Shown piece after piece: positions 1 to 7,900 of a stretch of 10,989 nt of DNA (the stretch's first letter is position 1; each line of letters opens with the position of its first letter). Where the stretch lies: contig CATZDY010000086.1 in NCBI GenBank assembly GCA_958417755.1, forward strand, positions 1 to 10,989, in the 5' to 3' direction. The translations under genes and the position numbers were made by a program. This stretch comes from an uncultured Peptococcaceae bacterium. GTDB lineage: Bacteria > Bacillota > Desulfotomaculia > Desulfotomaculales > Desulfocucumaceae. A model generated the notes under the pieces. It saw only the letters and a program-made list of their open reading frames with translations. It was not told where the DNA came from and did no database searches.

Positions 1-138
1 TTATGGCAACAAAAGGGATTTACACTCAACTAATCTCATGGAAACTTAGATAGAATCAAAAATCCTCTATTATATATTTTTTATCGTACCAACTTACCAT
101 AAACAAAGGTTTTCTTGAAAAGGAATACATACTAACAC
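1..138. other. Left-edge stretch without a recognisable gene
   Basis: No supportable gene is seen here. On the plus strand the frame beginning at base 1 reads ten codons (LWQQKGFTLN) to a TAA at 31-33. This could be the tail of a gene starting outside the window, but ten residues are too few to judge. No convincing hairpin terminator follows it. The rest is AT-rich spacer leading to the tRNA promoter. Confidence 0.3.
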
Positions 139-168
139 TTGACAAACAACCCCTTGGTTCCTTATAAT
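139..168 (+). promoter_or_regulatory. Sigma-A type promoter of the tRNA-Leu gene
   Basis: A perfect -35 box TTGACA (139-144) and a perfect -10 box TATAAT (163-168) are separated by 18 bp. Transcription should begin near 175, about 30 bp before the mature tRNA. Two consensus hexamers in front of a stable RNA gene fit a strong constitutive promoter. Confidence 0.85.
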
Positions 169-203
169 CGTATGTACGGATAAAGAAATTCATGTACATA
201 CAA

Positions 204-286
204 GCGGTCATGGCGGAACTGGCAGACGCGTACGTTTGAGGGGCGTATGGGCAACCGTCCGGGTTCAAGTCCCGGTGACCGCACCA
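204..286 (+). tRNA. tRNA-Leu (anticodon GAG)
   Basis: The cloverleaf can be drawn by hand. The acceptor stem GCGGTCA (204-210) pairs with TGACCGC (276-282), followed by discriminator A and an encoded CCA (284-286). The anticodon stem TACGT/GCGTA closes the 7-nt loop TTGAGGG, giving anticodon GAG, which reads leucine codons CUC and CUU. The T arm is CCGGG-TTCAAGT-CCCGG. The extra variable arm (about 11 nt) makes it a class II tRNA, as expected for leucine. It stands alone, with its own promoter and terminator. Confidence 0.95.
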
Positions 287-290
287 ATAA

Positions 291-318
291 AACATCCGTC
301 ATTGGTGGATGTTTTTTT
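291..318 (+). terminator. Intrinsic terminator after tRNA-Leu
   Basis: The 7-bp stem AACATCC (291-297) pairs with GGATGTT (307-313) around a 9-nt loop and runs into a T tract. It lies five bases after the encoded CCA, so it ends the monocistronic tRNA transcript. Confidence 0.85.
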
Positions 319-533
319 ATTGCTCACAAAATAATGAATCAATGATGACATCTTATCCCCTTAAATTTCCCCCAAAACATAAATCAATTTACTTTATCAT
401 CATTTATTATCTTCATATTCATTGCAAAACATGGCCATTTTTGCAAAAGCCAATCCATTAACCATAGATATATAATAAAATTAAAAATTTTACATTCAAT
501 ACGGAAAATACCCTAAAAATTCTACATAAATGA

Positions 534-563
534 TTCACATTAAGAAACAATATGAAATACAAT
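534..563 (+). promoter_or_regulatory. Probable promoter of the polysaccharide deacetylase gene
   Basis: TTCACA (534-539) and TACAAT (558-563) are separated by 18 bp and lie about 35 bp before the start codon. Both boxes deviate from consensus by one base. The rest of the 319-533 spacer shows AT-rich sequence only, including a TATAAT at 471-476 that has no matching -35 box. Confidence 0.5.
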
Positions 564-598
564 GTTTTCTTCCACGATAATGGGAGGCTATATCATTT

Positions 599-1420
599 AT
601 GTGGCTAAAAAAGCTTTTCTTTCCATTTGTCTTGCTATTTTTATTGTTATTTGGTATTACAACAAGCACCTTGGTTTTTGCCCAAAAAGATACCTCATCA
701 CATGTAAAGCCCAAAGTAGCCCTTGTGATTGACGATTTTGGTCAATATAATACAGAGGGAGTACATGAAATTCTGACCATGGGCATTCCCATTACTTGTG
801 CAATCATGCCTAATCTTGACAATACAGATCAACATATGCTAGAGGCCCATAAAGCAGGGCAACAAATTATTGTCCATCTTCCCATGGAACCATTGGAAGG
901 TAAAAAAAGTTGGTTGGGTCCTGGCGCCATTACCAGGGATCTCAGTGAAAAGGAAATCAAAGAACTTTGTGAAAAAGATTTATCTACCATATCTTATGCT
1001 GTAGGATTTAACAATCATATGGGCTCTGCCATTACCACAAATCCAGAAATCATGGAACTCATACTTAAAATAGCAAAAGAAAAAAATTTCTTTGTTTTGG
1101 ACAGTAAAACAGATAGTAAGTCTTTGATTCCCCAATTAGCTTCATCAATGGGCGTCCCATGGATCCAGCGGGATGTATTTCTTGACAATGAAAAAGAGCT
1201 GTATTATATCAAAGAACAACTAAACCTTCTTAGCAAGATAGCAAGCAAAAAAGGAACTGCCGTGGGAATTGGACATGTAGGACAGGGTGGAAAAGTAACG
1301 GCCCAAGCTATCAAAGAAATGATTCCTACCATGAAAAAACAAGGAATTGAATTTGTCTATCTGTCAGAAATTGTATTAACCCAAGAAGTTATACAAAATA
1401 AAGATAGAAATAAGAAGTAA
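599..1420 (+). CDS. Exported divergent polysaccharide deacetylase family protein
   Basis: The 273-residue protein starts with a charged N-terminus and a long hydrophobic core (residues about 6-27) ending near VFA, which is a signal peptide or anchor. The mature part matches the divergent polysaccharide deacetylase family (YibQ/DUF610 type), a relative of NodB carbohydrate esterases. Visible family motifs are the acidic VALVIDDFG block (residues 40-48, D45/D46), HLPMEP (93-98), NNHMGS (138-143), LDSKT (167-171) and IGHV (224-227), in the order expected for the metal and active-site loops. The family fold suggests hydrolysis of an N- or O-acyl group on envelope polysaccharide, but the true substrate is unknown. 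A GGGAGG Shine-Dalgarno at 582-587 supports the ATG at 599. The gene converges on the CGGC gene and shares its terminator. Family assignment is firm; substrate is inference. Confidence 0.9.
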   Translation: MWLKKLFFPFVLLFLLLFGITTSTLVFAQKDTSSHVKPKVALVIDDFGQYNTEGVHEILTMGIPITCAIMPNLDNTDQHMLEAHKAGQQIIVHLPMEPLEGKKSWLGPGAITRDLSEKEIKELCEKDLSTISYAVGFNNHMGSAITTNPEIMELILKIAKEKNFFVLDSKTDSKSLIPQLASSMGVPWIQRDVFLDNEKELYYIKEQLNLLSKIASKKGTAVGIGHVGQGGKVTAQAIKEMIPTMKKQGIEFVYLSEIVLTQEVIQNKDRNKK

Positions 1421-1442
1421 TTTACTTAGAAAATGATGATAA

Positions 1443-1490
1443 ATAAAAAGGAATTCTCTCCATGGAAAGAACTCCTTTTTATTTTCTTTT
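1443..1490 (+). terminator. Bidirectional hairpin terminator between convergent genes
   Basis: A 15-bp stem with one mismatch (1443-1457 with 1468-1482, core AAAAAGGA/TCCTTTTT) has T-rich DNA on the right and A-rich DNA on the left. It can therefore end transcription from both directions. It sits between the deacetylase stop at 1420 and the CGGC gene stop at 1489. Confidence 0.8.
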
Positions 1491-1845
1491 AATATTTGTG
1501 TGTGCCAATGATTACCTTTTTACCAAATTTCTTGTGTATTAATTCTGCTGTTTTTTCCAAATCAATGGAACATCCTGCAGTATTACATGCTGTAACCATG
1601 CAAGTCCCCAAATGAATGGCATCTATATCACGATCCATATAATCAGCTTGTTCCATAACCAAAGTAAGTTTTGGCATAATCAATCCTGGACAGCCACCAC
1701 AACCGGTGATACCTACGATTTTCACCTCATCCTCATGCTGGGAAAACTCCCCATCCTTTCTTTCCGTTGCTTTGAAGCACTTCAAGCAAGCAATGCAATT
1801 GGTATCCCTTGTATTGGCGCATGAAATGATTAATATATTTGACAA
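1489..1845 (-). CDS. CGGC-domain, cysteine-rich putative metal-binding protein
   Basis: The 118-residue protein has nine cysteines: C9, a C-x2-C-x2-C cluster at 17/20/23, C49 and C52 inside GCGGCPG, and C82, C87 and C92. The GCGGCPG signature and the HLGTCMVTAC segment identify the CGGC domain family, small cytosolic proteins thought to bind metal through their cysteines. No reaction is established for the family. A longer frame opens with ATG at 1872, but a strong Shine-Dalgarno GGGGAGGG (bases 1859 down to 1852) lies inside it. A TTG six bases further on (1845-1843) is the better start and yields the typical N-terminus with the beta strand NILIISCANTRD. The next gene upstream on this strand is thousands of bases away, so it is monocistronic. 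Confidence 0.85.
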   Translation of the reverse strand: MSNILIISCANTRDTNCIACLKCFKATERKDGEFSQHEDEVKIVGITGCGGCPGLIMPKLTLVMEQADYMDRDIDAIHLGTCMVTACNTAGCSIDLEKTAELIHKKFGKKVIIGTHKY

Positions 1846-1851
1846 AAAAAT

Positions 1852-1859
1852 CCCTCCCC
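1852..1859 (-). promoter_or_regulatory. Shine-Dalgarno site that decides the CGGC gene start
   Basis: GGGGAGGG on the minus strand is followed after ATTTTT by TTG at 1845. It falls within the first codons of the longer ATG frame, so the ATG at 1872 is unlikely to be used. Confidence 0.75.
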
Positions 1860-2079
1860 AAACATTGGTCAAACTATTTATTATTATATATCAATTAACC
1901 GTATATTTAGAAAAAAAATTATAAAAAAATGAAACACTTTTTAGAATCATAAAAATAAGAGGAAAATATTGTTTTTTTCTGCTAGATTTGCACTCATATA
2001 AACGAATATATGAATATAATCATTAATATTTATCATTCAAAATGAACAAAAGCAAACTGCATTTCAAGCATATAATTAA

Positions 2080-2229
2080 TATGAAGAAAACCTTTTAAGA
2101 TTGGGCCAGAAAATACAAGGAGATTTTATTCATACTCAAGAAATTAAAGAAATAAAAATTATTTTAACTAAAATTAGCGAAGGTGCACAAAGCAAAAGAA
2201 ATCCTAAAGGTAAAGGCAATCAATATTGA
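2080..2229 (+). pseudogene. Short unrecognised reading frame, possibly a gene remnant
   Basis: The frame runs from just after a stop at 2077-2079 to TGA at 2227-2229, giving about 49 hydrophilic residues ending EGAQSKRNPKGKGNQY. The composition looks protein-like: charged, helix-prone, with few rare codons for the AT content. There is no ATG and no Shine-Dalgarno; the only candidate start is TTG at 2101. An ATG at 2081 is in another frame and stops after five codons. It could be the decayed 3' end of a gene, or chance. The rest of the 1873-2247 spacer is AT-rich, with several TATAAT-like boxes but no well-spaced promoter. Confidence 0.25.
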
Positions 2230-2232
2230 TAT

Positions 2233-2238
2233 GGGAGG
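2233..2238 (+). promoter_or_regulatory. Shine-Dalgarno site that decides the aminotransferase start
   Basis: GGGAGG directly abuts an ATG at 2239, leaving no spacing for initiation there. TTG at 2248 has 9 nt of spacing and gives the N-terminus MGELVYLNG, matching the usual beginning of this enzyme family. Confidence 0.75.
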
Positions 2239-2247
2239 ATGAAAATT

Positions 2248-3105
2248 TTGGGTGAATTGGTTTATTTAAATGGTTGGCTAGGTCCCTTTGAAGAGGCCTT
2301 TGTCTCTATCAATGACAGAGGATATGTGTTTGGTGATGGAATTTATGAAGTCATACGAGTCTATGATGGCAAAATGTTTGGTTTGCCAGAACATTTACAA
2401 CGCCTAGAAGCCAGCGCAGCTGCAGTGGAAATGAATCTACCTTGGGATAAAAGGGAGCTAGAACAGCTTTTAAAGGAAGTTTTGCAAAAAAGCGAAATAC
2501 CAGAAGCCATGGTTTATCTACAAATTACCCGAGGGATAGCGCACCGCAGTCACCTTTATGAAGCAGACCTAAAGCCCAGCCTGTTGATTACAGTACGTCA
2601 TGTTCCTCCCCGGATAGCAAGCCACTATGAAAAAGGCGTTGCCATTGTATCGAGAAAAGAATTTCGGTGGCAAATGTGCAATGTAAAATCCATATCTCTT
2701 CAAGCTGCTGTTTTGGCTAAAAATGCCGCCCATCGGGCTGGAGCCTCTGAAGTGGTATTTGTGTTACCGGATAATACAGTCACTGAATGTGGTGCCAGTA
2801 ATATCTTTATTGTAAAAAATGGGACTATTTTGACTCATCCTGCTAATCATAGAATCTTAGCAGGTATAACCAGACAATATGTGCTGGAATTAGCCAAAAA
2901 GAAAGGACTAGGAATTCGCATTGAACCATATACATTGCATGACTTATTAAAAGCTGATGAAGTTTTCTTTACAGGTACAGTGGTGGAAATTGTACCTGTT
3001 GTCAAAGTAGATCAACAACAAATTGCGGATGGTCAACCCGGACCTATTACCCAAAGACTCGTACAGGATTTTTCACTTCTTACCAGAGCCAAGGAATCAT
3101 TTTAG
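2248..3105 (+). CDS. dat: D-amino acid aminotransferase (class IV, PLP-dependent)
   Basis: This is a 285-residue enzyme of fold-type IV. D-amino acid aminotransferases interconvert D-alanine plus 2-oxoglutarate with pyruvate plus D-glutamate, supplying D-amino acids for peptidoglycan. From the TTG start, the catalytic lysine is K147 in VKSISL, aligned with K145 of the Bacillus sp. YM-1 enzyme. The PLP-phosphate and glutamate region is TECGASNIF (E180). The D-specific carboxylate trap residues are visible as Y33 in FGDGIYEV and R100/H102 in AHRSH, corresponding to Y31, R98 and H100 of the Bacillus enzyme from memory. These favour D-amino acid activity over branched-chain (IlvE) or aminodeoxychorismate lyase. 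Full length, no defects seen. The DsrE-like gene follows 69 bp later with no terminator between, suggesting co-transcription. Confidence 0.88.
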   Translation: MGELVYLNGWLGPFEEAFVSINDRGYVFGDGIYEVIRVYDGKMFGLPEHLQRLEASAAAVEMNLPWDKRELEQLLKEVLQKSEIPEAMVYLQITRGIAHRSHLYEADLKPSLLITVRHVPPRIASHYEKGVAIVSRKEFRWQMCNVKSISLQAAVLAKNAAHRAGASEVVFVLPDNTVTECGASNIFIVKNGTILTHPANHRILAGITRQYVLELAKKKGLGIRIEPYTLHDLLKADEVFFTGTVVEIVPVVKVDQQQIADGQPGPITQRLVQDFSLLTRAKESF

Positions 3106-3174
3106 GATTTTCCTAGCAAAAGGCCAATACATTCTTATACAATGCAATGCATCACCACAGAAAGGATGAACCAT

Positions 3175-3531
3175 ATGGATCTATTACAAGTTATTTTTCA
3201 TGTTAGTGAGCCGGAACGTTGGAAGGTAGCCCTAACAAATGCCCAAAATTTTATCAATGATGCGGGACAAGAAAAAGTAACCATCGAAATCCTGGCCAAT
3301 GCTGCAGGGGTTAGTATTTTTCATGCTTCCCAAGATAACAGTTCCCATGAGGGGATGGAAAAAATGAAAAGTTTACATGCCCAAGGCGTCACTTTTGCTG
3401 TTTGCCGGAATGCCTTAAAAATGCATCATATTGCAGAACATACATTACCTGATTTTATTAACATTGTACCAGCAGGAATCACTGAATTGGTTCTAAAACA
3501 AAAAGAAGGGTATGCCTATATTAAACCTTAA
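3175..3531 (+). CDS. DsrE/DsrF-like family protein
   Basis: The 118-residue cytosolic protein begins MDLLQVIFHVSEPERWKVAL, the typical first strand and helix of the DsrE fold. It carries one conserved cysteine in the VCRNALK segment (C77), placed like the sulfur-carrying cysteine of the family. Relatives bind or relay sulfane sulfur or form regulatory oligomers; the role of this one is unknown. Earlier ATGs exist in the frame (3142 and 3166). AAAGG at 3161-3165 gives 9 nt of spacing to the ATG at 3175 and almost none to 3166, so 3175 is chosen. It lies just behind dat and 300 bp before a cysteine synthase, a neighbourhood compatible with a sulfur-linked task. Confidence 0.78.
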   Translation: MDLLQVIFHVSEPERWKVALTNAQNFINDAGQEKVTIEILANAAGVSIFHASQDNSSHEGMEKMKSLHAQGVTFAVCRNALKMHHIAEHTLPDFINIVPAGITELVLKQKEGYAYIKP

Positions 3532-3557
3532 TGATCGTATATCATATTTTATCAATT

Positions 3558-3589
3558 AGGAGGGATAATGAACCTAGATTACCCCTCCT
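3558..3589 (+). terminator. Hairpin after the DsrE gene, overlapping a possible 34-codon ORF
   Basis: AGGAGGG (3558-3564) pairs with CCCTCCT (3583-3589) around an 18-nt loop. The following DNA is only moderately T-rich, so this is a weak terminator candidate for the dat-DsrE unit. The left arm is also an excellent Shine-Dalgarno for an ATG at 3568 that opens a 34-codon frame ending at TAG 3670-3672. In that reading the stem would hide the ribosome site. I cannot decide between the two. Confidence 0.35.
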
Positions 3590-3668
3590 TCATTGTTTGT
3601 GAAAATATATCAAAAAGGATAAATAATGACAAACATTATGGAATAAACCAAGGTATCCGTTGTTCTTG

Positions 3669-3684
3669 TAGTACTGTAGTACTT
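3669..3684 (+). repeat. Tandem 8-bp repeat with dyad symmetry upstream of cysM
   Basis: GTAGTACT occurs twice in direct tandem, and each copy contains the palindrome AGTACT. It lies about 80 bp upstream of the cysM -35 box, a position compatible with a regulator binding site. No known operator is matched. Confidence 0.4.
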
Positions 3685-3764
3685 ATTTAAAAAATTAAAT
3701 CTTTCCCTTGGGTTTTTCTTATCTTTCACTGGAAGTATAGCACAAATAGAGCAGGAAGACTTTA

Positions 3765-3793
3765 TTCACATCACGAATACAGCTAAATATTAT
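3765..3793 (+). promoter_or_regulatory. Probable cysM promoter
   Basis: TTCACA (3765-3770) and TATTAT (3788-3793) have a 17-bp spacer. Each box is one base off consensus. Transcription would begin near 3800, about 30 bp before the GTG start, so cysM can be expressed independently of the upstream genes. Confidence 0.6.
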
Positions 3794-3830
3794 ACAAAAG
3801 ACTTTTATTTTCACTATGGAGGCGACAAGT

Positions 3831-4739
3831 GTGGATGTGATATCTGCCATAGGAAATACACCACTGGTGGAATTGAGGAAATTACATTCTAATCCAGAGG
3901 TAAAAATATTGGTTAAGTTAGAGGGATGTAATCCCGGAGGATCAGTCAAAGACAGAACTGCTTATTATATGGTCAAGAAGGCTGAAGAAGCAGGCCTTTT
4001 AACACCTCAGAAAATCATTATTGAACCCACTTCAGGCAATACAGGCATTGCCTTGGCCATGATTGGCGCGGCTCGTGGTTATCGGGTTATGTTGGTAGTA
4101 CCTGGTTGTGTAAGTGTAGAAAGGAGTAAAATCCTTGAAGCATATGGAGCTGAGGTCATTCTTACCCCTGCCCAAGAAGGCACAGACGGTAGCATACGAG
4201 AAGCACACCGAATTGTAAAAGAAAACCCTGAAAAATACTATATGCCTAACCAATTTAGCAATCCAAATAATATATTGTCCCATTATGAAACCACAGGTCC
4301 AGAAATTTATCAACAAAACCAAGGAAGATTGGATGTATTCATAACCGGCATGGGAACCACGGGTACTTTAATGGGAACTGGAAGCTATTTGAAAGAAAAA
4401 AATCCCCATATACAGGTGATAGGAGTGGAGCCTGTGGTGGGCCATGCCATTCAAGGGCTCAAAAATATGGAAGAGGCCATTGTGCCGCAAATCTATAACC
4501 CTGATTTATTGGATGACAAAATCACCATAGAAGATGAAGAGGCCTTTGAAATCACCAGACAATTGGCTACCAAAGAAGGAATTTTTGCAGGCATGTCCAG
4601 TGGGGCTGCAGTGGCCGGGGCACTTCAAATTGCTAAAAAAATGAGCCGCGGTACCATTGTTACTATCCTGCCAGATAGAGGCGATCGATATCTAAGCACA
4701 ACACTCTTTCGATCCATTTGTTCCAAATGTTCCCCTTAA
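3831..4739 (+). CDS. cysM: Cysteine synthase, CysM type (O-acetylserine sulfhydrylase)
   Basis: This 302-residue fold-type II PLP enzyme makes L-cysteine from O-acetylserine and a sulfur donor (sulfide; CysM enzymes may also use thiosulfate). The PLP lysine is K40 in NPGGSVKDR, the substrate loop is TSGNTG (67-72), the phosphate cup is GTTGT (175-179), and SSGAA (256-260) contacts the pyridine ring. The segments TSGNTGIALAM, HYETTGPEIYQQ and DRGDRYLST resemble E. coli CysM more than CysK. The tail ends RSICSKCSP with two nearby cysteines. An ATG at 3816 precedes the Shine-Dalgarno GGAGG (3818-3822). GTG at 3831, 8 nt beyond it, gives the normal N-terminus MDVISAIGNTPLVEL. A cystathionine beta-synthase-like activity cannot be excluded. 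Confidence 0.9.
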   Translation: MDVISAIGNTPLVELRKLHSNPEVKILVKLEGCNPGGSVKDRTAYYMVKKAEEAGLLTPQKIIIEPTSGNTGIALAMIGAARGYRVMLVVPGCVSVERSKILEAYGAEVILTPAQEGTDGSIREAHRIVKENPEKYYMPNQFSNPNNILSHYETTGPEIYQQNQGRLDVFITGMGTTGTLMGTGSYLKEKNPHIQVIGVEPVVGHAIQGLKNMEEAIVPQIYNPDLLDDKITIEDEEAFEITRQLATKEGIFAGMSSGAAVAGALQIAKKMSRGTIVTILPDRGDRYLSTTLFRSICSKCSP

Positions 4740-4755
4740 TTTGATAAGTATCTAT

Positions 4756-4817
4756 GTTAGCAAAAAGGCAGATACATGCTAAAGCTCTATATAAGTATGT
4801 TTTGCCTTTTGACTAAC
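4756..4817. repeat. Imperfect inverted repeat between cysM and the SLH gene
   Basis: GTTAG (4756-4760) pairs with CTAAC (4813-4817) and AAAAGGCA (4763-4770) with TGCCTTTT (4803-4810), separated by a 2-nt mismatch, with a further short stem inside. It lies between two converging genes and may stop transcription from either side, although it lacks a classical T run. The remainder of 4740-4999 shows no gene. Confidence 0.45.
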
Positions 4818-4999
4818 ATCTTAATATACTTTAATTCCATAAACTTGATAAGATTTAAGATTGATCACGTTTCTTATTACAAAGAAAAGCGGAACAAGAG
4901 ATATCTCCACATTTCCTTGTGTTTCAATATCATCCTGCTCCACTTTCACAATTTCCTCTACTATTTTTGAACCTAAAAACCTCAGAAGATAGCTTTTTT

Positions 5000-7900
5000 C
5001 TATTTAGCTGCTTTCATAAATTCTTCATATGCCCAATGGCTGGCATCTAAATCCACCCAGCTGGGAATTGTTCCGTCCAAAGGCCCTTTTACTCTGCCCA
5101 ACATTTTATTGATCACTGTCACTGTTTCTGCCCTGGTGATATTTTGATCAGGTCTAAATGTTCCATCAGCATAACCATTAATCCAACCCATTTCCGCCAC
5201 AATGAGTATGTTATTTTCAGCCCAATGGCCTTGAATATCAGTAAACATTGTTTTGCTGCTAGAAGTTAAGGTTGTAAACTTTGAAACCACCGTGACGAAT
5301 TCCGCTCTGGTCACATATTGATTAGGTCTAAATGTTCCATCAGGATATCCTTGAAGCAGATTATATTTTTGTAATAGCTTTAAGCTGTCATAATACCAAT
5401 CTCCTGGGCTCACATCTGTATAATTTACTGTTTCATTTGATGCACTGGAATTGGAATCCTTTTGTTGTAGTAAATTGGCAAATAGTGTAGCCATTTCCGC
5501 CCTGGTAATATTGGCATCAGGCCTGATGGTTTTATCCGGATAACCACTGATATAAGGATAGTAATTTTGCTTATCTAGATATTCAGATAAGTTGTTGTCT
5601 AAGGTTTCCGGAAGATCTGTCTGCTTCTCTTCTTCTTGCAAGCTATTCTCGTCAGGGTTTTTGTCTTCTTCAACCTTTTCTTCTATCTTCTTTGAACTGG
5701 AAGATCCACCGCCACCACCACTACCACCGCCTGATTTCTTCTCAAAACGGGCTGTGATGGTTACATCTTCTGCTGGCATTGTAAATGTATTGGATTTTAC
5801 TTCAATATTACCATCATTTACTTTCAGACTTCCGCTTACCAAGCGTTTTCCACTATCAGGCTGGACAGTCAAAGTAACTGTTTCACCTGATGCAGCCATT
5901 GTTTTATCTGCTTTGATCGTTCCACCCGTTATGTCTGCATCAATGGTAATGTTGTATTTTATTTCAGCCACATTTTCAAATTCTGCTGTAATGATTACAT
6001 CTTCTGCAGGCATTGCAAAGCTATTGTTTTCTGTTAAAGCAACATTCGTTCCGCTGGCTCCTGTTACTTGTAAACTCCCAGCCACCAATTGCTTCCCTTT
6101 TGCTGGGATTACTGTCAGTTGCACTGTTTCCCCTGCTGCAGCTCTTATCTTATCCACCTTCACAGTACCATTGGACATACTGCTATTAACAGTCACAGCA
6201 TAGGTGTTATCCTTTGTCACTGCTATTTGTCCATCCGTTGTATTGGCTGTGATAAAATGATGTTGGTCATCTTTTAATTCTGTAACTTGTAAAGAAATAG
6301 GCGTTGTTCCTGTGGCATTTTCGTTTACCTTAAAGGTTATATCCAATACAGAACCCTTGCCCATAAATGCATCTAGGGTAATATAACCATAAGTTATTGT
6401 ATGTATATCTTCATCATGATTAAATTCACCCATGCCTTCATGCCCCATTAAAGCAGCACCTTTTTTTGCTTGGACATACTCTAGCATTTCGCTATCATAT
6501 TGCACTACAAAAGTACCTGCCGCAAAGCCGGATCCTTCCTCAATGTTTACCCCCACAGTACATGTATCACCTGCTGTTACTGTGGCGCTATCTAACCACA
6601 CCTGGGTGGCTTTCCTATCTTCAAACGCAGCGGTTACAGTGACTGCCTCTGCTGGCATGATAAAACGATTATCTCTTGTTAAGGCTATGACGGTACCACT
6701 ATTACCTGTTACTTTCAGGCTTCCTGTCACCAATTGCTTTCCTTCTGCTGGCGTTACTGTCAACTGTACTGTTTCCCCTGCTGCAGCTTCTTGTTTATCC
6801 GTTGTTACGCTGCCTCCTACCATTGAATCAGACACTGTTACAGCATGAGTAACCAATGGTGCGTCTTCGAATTGCGCTGTGATTGTTACTGCTTCATTTG
6901 GCATCACAAAACTATTGTTTTCTGCTAAAGCAACATTCGTTCCACTGGTTCCTGTTACTTTTAAGCTACCAGCCACCAATTGCTTTCCTTCTGTTGGCGT
7001 TACTGTCAGCTGCACTGTTTCCCCTGCTGTAGCCTTTTCCTTATCTGCTGTTACATTGCCTCCTACCATTAAATCGGATATGACCACTGGAAAAGTATTC
7101 TTTTTGGTAATCATCACTTGACCGTCTGTGATTATGGCCTGTATATCTTGCCCATCATTGCTTTTTAACTCTGGAACCGCAACACTCACAACCGCTGTGC
7201 CCTCGGCCCCTTCCTTTACCTTAAACCTTGCTTCCATAATGGAGCCTGTGCCTGTAAAATCAACGGTTGTTACATATCCCATTGTGATTGTATGCTTACC
7301 TGCATTGTGGGTGATATCCCCTACCTTTTCCTCATGCGCTTTTAACGCCTCTCCCACTTCTGTTCCCACATACTCTAGCTTATCTCCATCATAATGCAGC
7401 TCAAACTGTCCTGCCCCAAACCCATATCCCTCAATGATATCCAGGCTCAAGGCCACCTCTTCCCCTGCACTGGCCTCTGCCTCACTTACGCTTATATTGG
7501 TTGTCTTTGCAGCCGCTTCCTTGATGGTTACTTGACCATCTGTGGTTATGGCCTGTATGTCTTGCCCATCGTTGCTTTTTAACTCTGGAACCGCAACACT
7601 CACAACCGCTGTGCCCTCGGCCCCTTCCTTTACCTTAAACCTTGCTTCCATAATGGAGCCTGTGCCTGTAAAATCAACGGTTGTTACATATCCCATTGTG
7701 ATTGTATGCTTACCTGCATTGTGGGTGATATCCCCTACCTTTTCCTCATGCGCTTTTAACGCCTCTCCCACTTCTGTTCCCACATACTCTAGCTTATCTC
7801 CATCATAATGCAGCTCAAACTGTCCTGCCCCAAACCCATATCCCTCAGTGATATCCAGGCTCAAGGTCACTTCTTCCCCTGCACTGGCCTCTGCCTCACT

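Noticed and set aside
56..295. 79-codon minus-strand frame across the tRNA-Leu gene
   Set aside because: It is antisense to the tRNA and its promoter; the tRNA fully explains the sequence.
441..476. TTGCAA (441-446) with TATAAT (471-476) as a promoter
   Set aside because: The spacer would be 24 bp, too long. The pair at 534-563 is better placed for the deacetylase gene.
4776..4970. 64-codon plus-strand frame after cysM
   Set aside because: It starts inside the inverted repeat, has no Shine-Dalgarno, and its Ile/Leu/Phe/Tyr-rich composition is what AT-rich DNA gives by chance.
4960..5000. A/T-rich hairpin just after the SLH gene as its terminator
   Set aside because: The stem has a C-C mismatch beside a single C-G pair and five A-T pairs, too weak to call.
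5003..5100. Possible truncation of the SLH region, since the first repeat lacks its front and the last lacks its back
   Set aside because: From memory, many clostridial SLH proteins begin with a YISGYPDG-type half and close with an HWAY..EA-type half, so this looks like a normal full ending.
5592..7808. Several long plus-strand frames opposite the SLH gene
   Set aside because: They are antisense shadows of a repetitive, strongly coding gene. They repeat wherever the modules repeat, lack ribosome sites and have low-complexity Ser/Thr/Val/Pro composition.
7158..7847. Direct repeat considered as a mobile element or CRISPR-like array
   Set aside because: Only two copies, in frame, each coding a cohesin domain, with no terminal inverted repeats, target duplications or short spacers.
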